From the NCBI GenBank assembly GCA_025617745.1, contig CM046858.1:38716350-38780349 (forward strand): a stretch of 64,000 bases of DNA, given 5' to 3'. Both the position numbers and the translations under genes were made by a program. Positions 12,861 through 26,800 of the stretch are shown piece by piece; position 1 is the first letter of the stretch; the number at the start of each line of letters is the position of its first letter. The DNA comes from Heliocidaris erythrogramma. Taxonomy: Eukaryota; Echinodermata; Echinoidea; Camarodonta; Echinometridae. Under the pieces are notes generated by a model, which was given only the letters and a program-made list of their open reading frames with translations, ran no database searches and was not told the DNA's origin.

Positions 12861-14591
12861 TCAAGTCTGACAGACATGTGCGCTACATGTATGCACAAGA
12901 ACGCACTATTATTACAGAGAGGCAGTTTCGTAGTAAGGCGATAGACCATATGTGACTGATGGCCTTTAAGATGGACAGCCTGTGACTCACAGCAAATGAG
13001 ACTGACATTGGTCTGGTGGCTGGGCCATCTGGAAAGTTTTCAGAAGGCCGCCAGACCAACATGTCGGTCTCGTACACCTTCTGACAGCTTTCCTGATGGT
13101 TCACCAGACTGACATGGCATTTTTCTTGTAGGCTGTTGGTCTACTGGGACGACCCATCACAGTAATGATGAAATCTGACATTCATTCTTTACAGGTCTTT
13201 TGGTTACAGACAATTTGTCAAAATTTCAAAATTTGTAAAAATTTTAATAAAAAATTTAAAAATTATAAATTATAAAAATGCTAAACAAAACCAAAACGAA
13301 CCCCCCCCCCAAAAAAAAAATATCAGTATGCCATCTCTATGTACTTGAAATCCACTATAGATTTGACTGTGTGGGCTACTATCACCTTAAGCATTTGCTT
13401 ATGATAGTTTTGCCCTCTGCATTTTGTAAATAATTGTACCTACATCATCAAATGTCTTATATCGAATTATATCTATATACTCACTGTATTGTACGTGTAT
13501 ATGCATGTTATCACTGTAAGATGGTTACATTCATGATGTAACCACTCAATTATTTCTATGTAAGTTTATCGCCTCATCCTTTATATGTTACGTTTGAAAG
13601 CAACTGTTTGATTATGAAATAAATGCAAAAAAGCATCTGCAAACAAACAAGCAAACAAATGCAAGAACAAAAACATGTTACATGTACGTACATGTACATA
13701 CTGTGTGAAGTATTGCATGAAAATATTGCATGAAATTATTCATTTCTTAATATTTCAACTGTAAAGTGTTACCTCACCGTCGAAGAAAGAAACTTGACAG
13801 CTGTTTAGAATTGTTAGCATTTAGAAATCAGAGAAATCTTAATGATGGAATTGATTTTTCTTTTGCAAAATGTATTGAGGTCAAGAGAGAGAGAGAATTA
13901 AAGAGAAAGAAGTAGAAAAGGAGAAAAAGAGAGAGACAGAGAGAAACAGCAAAAATAATGAAGAGATTATTGACAAAGCCTGTGCATTAATAGTTGATTG
14001 AAGATTAGACAATATAAATAGGGATTAGAGATGAATTAATGTTAATCCATGGTATTACTAATCGTATCCCCCTTTTTTTTAAATTATAGCATTTTGTAAG
14101 AGTTCATTCTGTTGTATTGGCAGTCTCTGATGGTTCCACTTGGCATACATGTGCTATATATTATAAATATACATTATACTTGTACATATATTTGTTTTGT
14201 GCATTGTACATGAGTGTAGAAATGCTACATGTACACCACTTTTTGAGTAGATTCATAGTATGGTTTTGAGTAGAAGGTTGTGGTACTGTACATGTATGTA
14301 GTTTTTTTCTTTCTTTTTTGTGATACAGATTGTTTAAATTTTGAAGAAAATTCACAGTATTATTGTTTACTGAACCCTGAATCTAATTTTTTATAGCAAA
14401 AATATGATGCACATGTACATTCTACTGAGGATGTACATGTATATGTATTTGTTTACAAATTATGAAATTGTGTGTCATCCTTTCTTGGACTCCATTATAG
14501 CCATACACTGTATTTATGCATCCATTGTACTAAAACCTAACTAATCTACCTAACCTAAGTGTCTTTGATGTATATTTTCATCTCTGCACAG
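12861..14591. other. Non-coding DNA just upstream of DOP1 exon 1
   Basis: There is a patch at 12960-13140 with several ccagac/gtctgg repeats in both senses, an A-rich stretch at 13225-13320 and GA-rich DNA at 13885-13950. No exon could be supported. Confidence 0.45.
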
Positions 14592-14694
14592 GAAGGGAGT
14601 GACCGCTATCAACAAGGGGGTCAAGAGCCTTCCCAAGGTCAGCCTGGGACCAATCGTTGGTCAATCCAATGGACAGCATTCTCTACCAGACTCC

Positions 14695-14832
14695 ATGAAC
14701 ATGGACGAGAGCGAGCTGCTGTCAGAGCCCAAGTATCGGGCCTATGTCAGCGCAGTGGAGAAGGCCCTCAAGGCCTTTGAGTACTCCAGCGAATGGGCGG
14801 ACCTGATCTCGGCATTGGGAAAGTTGAACAAG
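14695..14832 (+). CDS. DOP1: DOP1 coding exon 1 (residues 1-46)
   Basis: The exon itself probably begins at 14592, after the acceptor ctgcacag, and ends before the donor gtatta at 14833. I place the start at ATG 14695 because [10 protein letters not shown] lines up with the N-terminus of vertebrate DOP1 proteins as I recall them; ATG 14701 is also possible. The exon ends with [19 protein letters not shown] in phase 0. The frame stays open upstream to 14592, so an N-terminal extension from an earlier exon cannot be excluded. Confidence 0.85.
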
Positions 14833-17800
14833 GTATTACCACCTTTCTGTGCCTGAACTACATTTACCAGGTCTGGAAAAATCAAAGGCAATGGGGAAGG
14901 TCAATAATCTCCAGCATAATGAAAATCAGATCCGGTGTTCCACAGGGGTCAGTTTTAGGACCAACACTGTTTTTACTTTATATCAATGACTTACCGTCGG
15001 TTTCTAACTTTTTCAATTTCAGACTATTTGCAGACGATTCTGACTTGTTCCACACATTTCCAGCAAATCAAAAGAAGATTGATGCCAATGAAATAAATAT
15101 CAATATAAAGAAAATACACGAATGGTGCATTGCAAATAAGCTTACTATCAACTCTCTGAAGACAAAATTTATGTTAATTAGCAGCAGGAGGAGAAAAGTC
15201 ACATTATCAGGTAGACTAGAAATAGGTGGAGAAGTAATTGAAGAGGCTGATGAAGCAACTTTTGTAGGTACAATTGATAAACATTTGACTTGGCACAATC
15301 ATATCCGAGCTATTAATTCATGTATACGGAAAAGAGTTGGAATTTTATTCCGCCTGCGACATGTTGTACCCAAATATTCATTGGTCTTATTATATAAGGC
15401 TTTTATAGAGGCACATCTAACCTATGGAATCGAGGTATGGGGAGTACATACAAGAGTAGCTTAAATTGTATACTTTGCAGTCAGAAAATGGCTGTACGTG
15501 CCATCACATTTACTCATACTCGCCCATTATTTCGAGAATTAAAGATCCTCAATGTGTTTGATAGGCACTATTTATGTGTAGGAACCTTCATGTATGACCT
15601 GGGCAATAACTTACCCCACTCTTTAATAGACTATTGTGATACAATACAGCACAATTATTTAATGAGACAAAAAACAGGTCGACAGGTACATTTACCAAAA
15701 TTAAGGACTACCCAAGGACAATTTTCTCTTTCTTTTTTAGGAAGTGATTTATGGAATAGAATACCAACTGATATTAAATTGAAATCATCCAGAAGTAGTT
15801 TTAGGAAATCATTAAAAGAACATTAAAGTAATGAAGTACATGTATAATGTTTTACTCTCTATATACATGTACATGTACATGTAACACCATGCTATCTATG
15901 TATGTGGTTGTAATTGTTATGTTTGTATAAATGGAAATAATATCTTCTACTATGTAAATTTTGTAGAGGGGCCAGGCTCGACTAGCACTTGTGCTATTTT
16001 CTGGTCCCATTTACCAGCTATTATCATTTAAGTTTCAATCCTGTAACAATATTTACTGTGTGACAAATCTTGTACACATGATGTTATTGTTGGTGAATAA
16101 ATCAAATTAAATCAAATCAAACATCAAGCTTTATTATAATCAGATTATCACAAAACAGGGTTGCAGGTTAAAATGAAGTTGTCCGTATTCTTAATGCATA
16201 AAGACTGCGAAATCTTGAAAAATACGCGAAAACAATTGGTCTGTAATACGCATAACATATTACTATGCCAAAATGCAATTGAGTTCCTCTTATCAATATA
16301 TGTTGAATATGTTTCAAAGTGATAGGAAATGTCATTAAACACCATGAATATTGCATCAAAAAAAAAAAAAAAAAAAAAAAAAAGCATAACTCTTGCTTGG
16401 TTCTTATGGGGAATTTGACCCTGCTCGGGAATTCACACAGATTCGTATAAATCACACACACAGCGAAAAGTGAAAGTGAAAGAGAAAATCACGGGACATC
16501 ATCCCACTCGGAATTACTCAGAATATTGCAGAATATATGGAGAGTGTCCAGGTTGCTTTGGGATGACCATGTACTTGTACTTCCCTCCTGGGGGCGATTT
16601 TTTTTGTAGTCTTTACGTGGTAAGACTTGACAGTCATATGGTGTCATTGAAAAATGCCTATAATCATGTGAATACCCCAAGCAGCATCTAATTCCCCACG
16701 AGAACAAACAGTAGTACATTTTGGGTTAAATTTGGAAAGGTATAGAAAATATGTAGATTTCTTCTATTTTTCACCTATGAGGATAGAATATAAACCACAA
16801 GATAGAGTAATCTATGGGGTTATCACTATACATGTTCTGTACATGTACATGGACATGTATGGAGTAAAACATGAAACCCAAAATCACATGATCATTTAAT
16901 AACTTTGATATCTCTTGCCACTTTTCATTTGCATTATTTCCTGCGCAAATATTTGCAAGGAACTCGAGCAGGAAACTTTACCTTTAACATTTCAAACAAG
17001 TTCAGTTTCATTTTCATTGTGTAAATTGTCCATTGTGAGTGAGATAAACATCGTGATCAGCCACACTCCATGTGACTTCCTTAAAAGTTTCCATAGCACG
17101 GTTGAAAGGCATCCTCAAATAATGTAAACAAAAATAGTCAAGTTCATGTTCATAAACTTGTGACATTTTGATTAATAATTGCAGAATGGAGCATGTACAT
17201 ACTGGCAAAAATACACACACACACACACACACCCATCTATTTTTCTATTGTTCGAATTTCAACCGATGACTCCACTATTGAATTGCGTCACAAAATTCAT
17301 TGACGGAATAAACCTCACCAATTGTTGACAACCGATGACCCATTGTTCACTTTGTTCGATGTCATTGGTTTGAATGCGTAAACATGTACACACACACACA
17401 CACACACACGCGCATGTTATCGAGAAACCCTGACCTTCTGCAAATAGCTAAAGCTACCTTTATGATCAATATTCCAATTAAAAAAATGATCTTGACATGA
17501 AATTTGGAAATATTAATGTATTTTGTCCATCACTATTCTTCTGAATATCCAATTTTTTTCCCCCACTTCCTCTCCATCTTTCTCTTACTTTCTACATCTT
17601 TTGCCTCCCCCTCTCTCTCTATCTATTAAAAGTATCTCTTTCTTTCCTTTTCACCTATTTCTTGGCATGATTATGATTACCTGACTATTATCTCAAATTT
17701 TTTAATTGTAAGATTAATTATATACAATGTACAGTATGCATGTACATGCTCTTCATAATATGTAGATTGTGTTGTGATATCTTTTGAAATGTATACTATT

Positions 17801-20800
17801 CCATCAATGTTTAATACGTGCAATTCAGTTAACTTGTAACTGCGATACATGGAAATGAATCAATAAATACCATTTATCTAATTCTCTGCACTCTGAGTTC
17901 ATAAAACGTTGTTACCGTATTTTTACGTGTACATGTATGTATCCATGCCTCATATTAATTTATGATCATCCTATGCAGGTCCTGCAAACAAACTCCCGCT
18001 ACCGTATCATTCCAAAGCGTCTGTTGATCGGCAAACGCTTGGCACAGTGCACCCATCCTGCCCTCCCCAGTGGGGTACACCTCAAGGCCTTGGAGACCTA
18101 TGATTTCATCTTTCGATTCATTGGACCAAAGTTGCTATGTCAGGTAAGCTTTCAGAGCAGTGTCGTAGTCGAGTGGTTTAATCACTTGACTGGGAATGCA
18201 AAGGTCGTGGGTTCGAACCCTGGCATGGCACTTATGCTCTTGAGCAAGGCATTTTATCTACATTGCTCCTCTCCACCCAGGTGTTAAATGGGTACCCGAT
18301 AGGATGCGAACGTCATTGTGGTTGGATTAGCATGTGCGCGCTTGGAAACAGGCGACTGGCTGGAATGCTCCCCAGAGGAGTGGAGAATGTGCGCTGTAAT
18401 GTGCAGAATCGCAATTGAATCCAGTGACCGGGTAGTTACGTTGTAACTGGTAAGGCGCTTTATAAGAAACAGCTATTATTATTATTATTAGAGCAGTGTT
18501 TTGCTATCAAAGTGGACCTGCATATATATAAAACCCTCTGTAGAATCAAGAGGGCATGTCCATATAAAGGGCAGGAAAATGTGACTGTTTATTACACTGA
18601 GTCTGTCATTAATGATTTTTTTTTGTCCATGTATCTGGAAATAGATCAGATTAAGGGCATGTTTTCATCATTTATGATTTTGCACCTTCCTAGATGATTT
18701 AAGCATGATTACAGTATTATCCTTTGTAGATTATAGCACAAAAGTATTAAACAAGGTGAAATTTTTAGTTACAAACTTTCTGCTTTGTCACTGTTTTTTA
18801 TGGGAACTTTGTATGTACATGTAGAGTATATAACATACTATGTTAGGTACCAAATCTTCAGCTGTAGTTATCTCAGTGGGATCAAACTTAAAACAGTAGC
18901 AATATTTATGTGGTAATACATGTATTTAAAGCACTTAATTTCAGTTGATCCAACCATTCTCAGAAATGTCCCTTTATTGTGGATATGCCTTATACAGCGT
19001 CAAGCCAGATTGTGGTTTTGTATTTATCATGGCAGACATTGCAATGCCATATGGCTGCTAGAACCTAGTATATTTCTCAGTCATTTACATCCAAAACCAT
19101 TCCCATGTACATGTACATGTAGGGAAGAATTTTAAAAAGCTTTTTAGCTTTTGAGTGTGGATAATTTCATGTCTGCTTGTGCAGTGCAGGAATAAATTCG
19201 TAATTTTATACCTGCCTATCAACAGTGCATATCTCCTAGTAAACATTTATGCAGTGATACATGTAGCTACATGTACAGTACATGCACAATATATTTGCAG
19301 TGTTTAGCTGTCACTACATACTGTAGAATAAATCATTGCTTTAGTATTATGGGAATCTCTTGGTTTAAAGCATCTGGTCTGTGAAGCTTAACAGATGTTT
19401 TTTTTTTGTGGGAGTGTTTGTTTGAACTCTATATGTATATTTACGAAAAATAAAAGGTCATTAGCACCTGGATGCACTTTTGTTATTCTTTATTATCATC
19501 ATCACTGGTAATTATCTCTGGTATTGTACAGTGAGGATCAAGTTTTTGGTTCTGACTTGCTACAGGGTGGATCATGAATTGGGATTGAATTTGTAATTTG
19601 TAATAATGAAAAGTACATTTCAGGCTGGATAGGAGAATTTAATAACTGTCCAAAATTGTCTGAAATGATTTTTGTGCCTGTATAAATGAAAGCATGTCAT
19701 GTTATTGCAAGTTAGGTATCCTGTCTCATATTTTCTGACTTTCAATTTACTGTGAATTAAAAAACCCTCTTATCCTCTTCAGGACATGTTCATATAAATA
19801 TATGTCCATGCGTTCTGTTTTTTATGCCTGTCATGCCATCACTCTGAATAATCAACTTTGTTTCTTTTGTCAGGACATGTTCATATACAGTGCGGGCCTG
19901 TTCCCGCTGCTAGGCAATGCATCCATGTCAGTCAAGCCTGTTCTCCTCAACATATACGAAGAGCATTACCTTCCGCTAGGGGAGCATTTGAAGCCTGCCC
20001 TCACTGGTCTGCTCCAGGGGATCCTTCCTGGTTTAGAGGAAGGTTCTGATTTCTTTGACAGGTACAGTATGATTATTGATAACTACCCTGTGATGTATTC
20101 TAATAACTATCATGTTTATTTTTATTAGAGAGAGAGAGATATTATAATAGTCCAGTCAAATCTAACTGACAATGAGCCATTGGTAATTGACTTGGCATAC
20201 TGCCCTACATGTACTTTGTCAGAGGGAAAGCCATTGTGACTGTCATCTGAAATTTGTCAAAAATTAAGGGGAAAACCCCCCAAAACATAAAAACTTTAGA
20301 CAATATTAAAGGGTGCATGTAAACATTGAGCATTTACTTAGGAAGGTCTGTCCATGTTTTACATTGTAAGCAGCACTCACTGTATAGGGTTTGGATAAAA
20401 TTCTGTGTATACTGTAGTCGGGCATCATGCTCAACTATCCATCTCCCATGATGCTGCCCACACTTGGTGACAGAGCATTTTCAGTTGCTGCTCCCAAACT
20501 GGAATCAACTACCTCAAATTCTCCGTAACCAACAATCTCTGGATTTCTTCAGAAAGCTTCTCATAACTCACTTACTATTCTGTTAATAACATTATAAAGT
20601 GCATTTGAACATATACATGTATATGGAAAATGCACTATTATTATTATTGTTTATTGAGAAAAAATATGAAATTTGGGCAATTTCTGAGTTGCTTCCTTTT
20701 GTGAAAAAGGGGACTATACATGTAGGTTTATCTCCTGCTCTAACCTCATGTGAAAAGTTTTTTATCCAGCGTGATTTAGACTTATTATGACAATTAACAT

Positions 20801-23800
20801 AGGGAAAAACTAAAAGATAAAATAGTATCAGAATATCACCCCCAGCTTTAATAAAGGCTGGAAGATTGTTTATACCTTCTCAGTGAAATGGGTCTAAAAA
20901 AGTCTGGATGGTGCAGACTATAGCCCTTCTTGCTCCCCAACTCCCGGAGTTTGAATTCTAAAGACAGAGGTAAACTTTCATATTTGAGAGGGTACATGTA
21001 CTGTAATCCACAAACTTGGGCAAATTGTTAAAGCAATTGTCATTTTCCAACCAAGAAACTTTCAGAAAATTGCAAGAATCCAATGTTGTAATTCAGTCAT
21101 TTTGCAGCTTGAAGCTTCCGCACATCAAGAACAACCGCAAATTCGTAGAAGTTTTATGCATACAGAAGTTTCTAGTCCAAATCAACATTTCGCTAAACTT
21201 GTAGCGATAGGCCAGCACAAGAACGCTTACAAATGTATCTCATTGTGTTTCTTTTTCATCTCCCTTAGCACCAACACGCTGTTGGAGCAGCTATGTGCCG
21301 GTATGGTCAAGTCTAACTTCTATGGTGCTCTTTGGGAATGCGTGCTGACCAGTCCAGTGGTCAGACTACCGGCCATCTCCTTCATCCTGTCACAGGTGGA
21401 CAGAAAGCTGCCCATCAGTGACCAGAAGTACTTCCTAGGGAGCAACAAATACACCATGGTCAGTAGATGATTCCCTTCATCTCGATCATCACTGAATAAT
21501 TCTGTTGTGTGCAATTTTGCATTGCATTATTGGCACTATTATGAAAGAGCATCTTATGATTACAAAATATTAAGTTGAGAAGAATATCTCTGTTGTTGAA
21601 AAAATACTTTTGCTCATTAGAATGTTTAGAGCGTAATGTTCTTTAAACTGAGTATATCTTTTTCATTTTGCATGGCCAGAACTGAATTCAGATTATCTAA
21701 GTGAATGTTAGCAAACATGCAGATGAAGTAATTGTACTCTCTGTTGCAAACTGAATTCATTCATATTTGTAAAAATAGCCATTGGATACGAAGCCTGAGA
21801 TAACTTGGCCGGGGGTGTATGGACAATATTCGCTATGCAAAAATCAAACTGTATTCCAGGGGTTAAAGTAAATGATGGATTCATGATATCAAATGAGACA
21901 CAAAGTAATGGTTGATGATAACTTTTTAAAAAAATATTTGCTTTAGCTGTGAAGAAAATTTTCTTTTGTATCAATGCTATTAGAAATAAGTTAGAATCAA
22001 ACATACATGTAAGTGATTGATTTAAATGTTTTGAATAGTCATTGCGTTAATGATTGAAATGAATGCATGGTTCCTTCTATAGGTAAAAGCTGTGTGTGCA
22101 GCCATTAACGATGCTGTGGTCCTTGTTCAGCGAAGTGTGCTGGACCTAATCATGATTTGCTTCCCCATCCACAACTCCGGCATAGCGCCTGATGAACTCT
22201 CCCAGCTACTCACAGCATCTCTCAGTGTCCTTCTCCGTCGGGACATGTCCCTGAATAGAAGACTCTTCTCCTGGTTGCTTGGCATAGAGAACGGAAAGAA
22301 GCTACCAAGCCTGCCTCCTGCTCCTCCTGTCGGGATGGACAAATCCGTGATGATGCATCGAAGGACCAATAGCGTGCTCACCAACGACAGCCTCATGAGC
22401 AACGAGGATGAGGGGTCGGAGTACTTTGAGATACACTCTAAGGAACTGTTGATTCAGGGGCTGCGGAAGTGGCTCCACGATCCGCCCCTGGATCCATACA
22501 ACCTTGACAGCAAGCAACGTTTCTTCAAGCCTTACCGCATCCTGATCAGCCTCCTGGACAAACCAGAGATCAGCACTCCCATCATCGATGAGATCCTCCT
22601 CGAGGTCTTCCTGGCGCTCTTCACGCACTGCACCAAGCGGAAGGCACCCTCAAAACCGGACAACTCTATTCCCTTGGCAACAAACAAGGAGACAGACTTT
22701 GCCAATTGGGAGATGTTGCAGGGAGTGGAGAAGCCCATTGAGCTGATCAAGACGGCTAACCTGCTCTTTAACTCTTTTGAACCTTACTTCATATGGGAAT
22801 ACATTGCCCAGAAATTTGAGTTATGCTGTCAGCATAGTGTGCTTCAAAGTACTGCACAGAGCTTCGTCTCTAATAGCTCTATCAGTACTAACTTTACCTG
22901 TACCAAACTTTGTGTCCTTGTCAGTTTCCTGCTGGACATTGTGGCCTTAGTGAGTATAAAAACTGTCTTCCACGTATCATGTGTATACACTGAAACATCC
23001 AAATACCATGAATATTGAAGATTTGTTACACTTCCACCTCCGAAGGTGGTTCTAGAGGCATTGTAGTTTGAGGCTGTCCATCCCACAATTGTGTTAGCAC
23101 AATGTCTTAAGATCCATTTGAACTGTGAACTTGAAATTGGATGTCAGTGTCCATCATCCTAGGAATTGACCCATGTCAAAGGTCAGGTCACCAAGGATAT
23201 GACCTGAATATAGTTAAGGGTAATTTGAGTCAAGAGTGAAGTTCCCATAGTCATTATGAGAAAAAAACTTTTATGTTCTGTTATCCTGGTAATTTGAGAT
23301 AAAGATCATTATAGAGAAAATTTTTGTCTGGGTTTAACATAGTATTTTGTCTCCTGGTATATTTCCTTAGTCTTGGTTGGTTTATGATGCACAATTTTGC
23401 ATGCAGAGTCGGTCTGTTTGGAAATTACTCTTTTATTATGTGAGCTAAGTTTGGATCTGCTAAAGTTCATTTTGAATTTGTCATAGAAAAATGACATTTC
23501 TTTGTGGCAAACTGTATTTTGTTTTTTTGCCAGAGCTTGTTGATAACTTTCAAGATCAAAATCATTCACAAATCCTGTGTACAAGTACTGCTTCACTGGA
23601 GAGCCTATCCTATTTATTGGCTTTTCCCACTAATTCTTGTTCTGTCTTCCATTCTTCACACAGGAAACCTATCCTGAAACCCCTACAGAGTATCTTCCAC
23701 AGCTTCTGTGCAAGATCATCATGACCCTGACAAACTACTGTGGCTACCTGGACCTGAGTGACATTCACCATGCCCTTGGGCTGTGCCTCAAGCTGCTGAC

Positions 23801-26800
23801 TAAAGTCCAGCCGTCCATGGTGACCAGTCCGGAACCCAAGCCTGGTCTGATACCGCACCCTGATCCAGAGCAGCTACCACAGGCCCTTCTGAAGCAGTTG
23901 GAGGGAATAGAGAATGGGTATGAAATGATTGAACATGAGCGAGATGAAGCCAGGCAAGAGAATGCCTCATTGCCCAAACAGGAGGGCGAACCATCTGATG
24001 GGAAAGGGAAGGATGGCAGAAAAAAAATAAAGGATAGGGAAGAGGAAGATAAACAGAAGGAGCAGGAGGAGGATGATGATGATGATGAAAGCAGTACATT
24101 GATCGATGCTAAGGACAAGGATAGTGATGATGATGATTCAGGGGCAGTGCAATCGCTTGACCGCCTTTCCTCACAACCTCAGAAATTCAGCGAGAACAAC
24201 CCCCCTCCTACCCGTCTGCGTCGTCCCACCAGCCTCAGTAGCAGACAAGACTCTAGTTCCCTGCTGGACGAATCCTTGGACAGCCCTGAACAGGCCAAGA
24301 CAATAGATAGGAAGCCACCCAATCCTAGCATCTCATCAATGGGTAACAGTGAAAGCGACAAGGATGGACCTCCCATGTTCCTGATGCAGGCCTGCGTCCA
24401 ATGCTTTCAGACGTTCTTTGCCAAACTGATCACAAAGAAGATCTTGCCTAATGCAGACATCGTGAAGACCTGCATGACCAAGATTCAGGTTGGGGACGTG
24501 GTTGCCTCCCCTGTAAAGGGTCCCTCTGAAAATGGTCAAGAAGAGCATGCGGACGCTTTTGACAAAGACAAGGATGAGCCAGAGGAGGGAGAGAGGAAGA
24601 AGAGGAAATCATGGGAGGGGTTGCCATGGAAACCAAAGAATGATAAGATTGAGGACATAAGGACGAGAACAGACTCTGCTTTGACAAGTGATGAGGCCGC
24701 CAGGCAGTATTTAGGTGAGCCGACTGAATTTTTTCACTGTTGCCTAATTTCATTCTGTAACACAGCACCTTTGGAATATCCATATGGATTCGACTCAAAT
24801 GCTCTGAATTAGGTTTCTTGAGATTTTTTTTGGTGTATACTACAAAGAAGACAATTGATCACCATTATTTTGAATTTTAAATAAATATTTGTATGATTAT
24901 GAGATGAAAGCTTACCTGGATGATGCATACTATTTTTTCTTGTTTAAATTGAAAATATTGTCAGCTTGATAATGTCGGCTTGATATACATACAATGTATA
25001 TCAAGCCGTTCTAGAAATTTTATGTACTTGTGTTCTAGAAATTTTATGTACTTGTGTGTAATGGCCCTAGAAAAATATTTAAGCATAATCCACCATAGTT
25101 CAAACAAAAATGTCTTCAAATAGACATGAATGAATTTCTGTATCTTTTTGAATCTCTCAAAAACATAAATCTTTTAGTGCATGTATTTGGAAATCAATAT
25201 ACATGTAAGAAGTATCTTTATTAATGTTACTCATTTCCTTCCTCTGAAACTCTCTAACATGCATCTTTGTATATCTCTCGTATAGCCGATGTAACTATTA
25301 GTTGTGCATCATCCAAAGTGTTATGCCAGGCATTCAGTACAGCTTGTAACCTGCTGGTCGAGTTTGCTTGCTTTCCTATGTACTGTAATGAGACCATCTC
25401 GGCTTCCTTACTCAAGGCACCAAGGATCAAAGGTGAGGAAATTGGTAGCTCTCATGTGCAATAGATGAACAAGTTTAAGATACATGGCTTGCTCATGATT
25501 TTTAGATAAAGTCATCTCAGATATATATAATAGAGGTGGGGACTATGAAAATGATTAAAAAAATGAATCTCTGTTATTGCACTGTGTATTATTTTGGTCA
25601 TGCAGTTGTGCTTCCTGGCAGAGAGTTTTGAGATAGATTGTTGTGACAAATGTACATGTACCATTGCACGCTTCATGGAGGGAACTATTTGGAGCTCCAT
25701 GAATTTGATCTTTGAATAAGCATGCATGTGCTTATACTATAATAATAATACCACTGTTCTTGTATAGCGCATATCACATTATGATATAACGTCCCTATGC
25801 GCTTCCAAAGGGTTTTGGATATTATTACCCTGGCGCACAGTGCATTTCAAGGAATAAATCCTGCCAGGTACCCATTTAACACCTGGGTGGAGAGTGGCAA
25901 ATGTGGATTAATGTCTTGCCAAAAGACGCTAGTGCCGGACTGAGATTCGAACCCTCAACCCTTGGATTGAGAGTCAAGTGAATGAACCACTATACCACGA
26001 CACCTCCACAATGTGCTTGTCACAACTATCTCTCTTCTAGCTGTGCTTCAGGTCGTTAATTTCTTTTTCTTCATTGATGTGATTTGTTTATATTACTGGG
26101 TTCGTCTCAAACTTTGTGCCTTTCTATAGTCATAGTTTGTTGATAATTTCATGTTCAATCCTACATACTTGTTCCAGTGTTTCCACTTTGCCTTCCATTT
26201 TCAATGACCTACAGGGAGTATGCTAGGCCTACCAGACTGGCTGCAGAACCTTTTGACATGCTGCTGCTTCCTCAAGGACTTTGAAACCCAGACCATGGCC
26301 ATCTCAACGGTCCTGGAACTCATTACCCTGACCAAGTCCGTCATGTCAAGCTCTGATAACAAACTGGTGCTGCCCAACCCGCCCAACTCGCCCCGATCGG
26401 AATCAGGGACGATATCAGTGGTCCTCATCCCAGCTATCTCCTCCAAACATTTGGAATGCCTCAACTACAGCTCCAGCTTTTTCCAGGTAGGAAATGCCGA
26501 TGTGTGTTTTCTGAAAGAGAAGGTCGAGTTCTGGGAAAGGTGAAAAAATAATTTGCGAGCGTTCTCATTCTTTTCATGTCAGTTTGGGAGAACATCGTGG
26601 TAGAAACTTCCTCTGAAATGGACTGCTCTTCAAATGCCCTTATTGCCGAAATAAGACAAGAAATAGCTGAAGTGTTCGGGCGGAACATTCATGAAGCGTG
26701 TGTGCAGTCCCATATACCCATTTCTGTGTGCAGTTCATGTAGTTTTCAGTGAGATTTGGTCAATTTGTTATCATTTTAGTTTAGTATACACCAAGACTTG

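Noticed and set aside
23765..24118. Minus-strand Ser/Cys-rich open frames opposite DOP1 exon 6
   Set aside because: Shadow of the acidic and Ser-rich coding sequence on the + strand.
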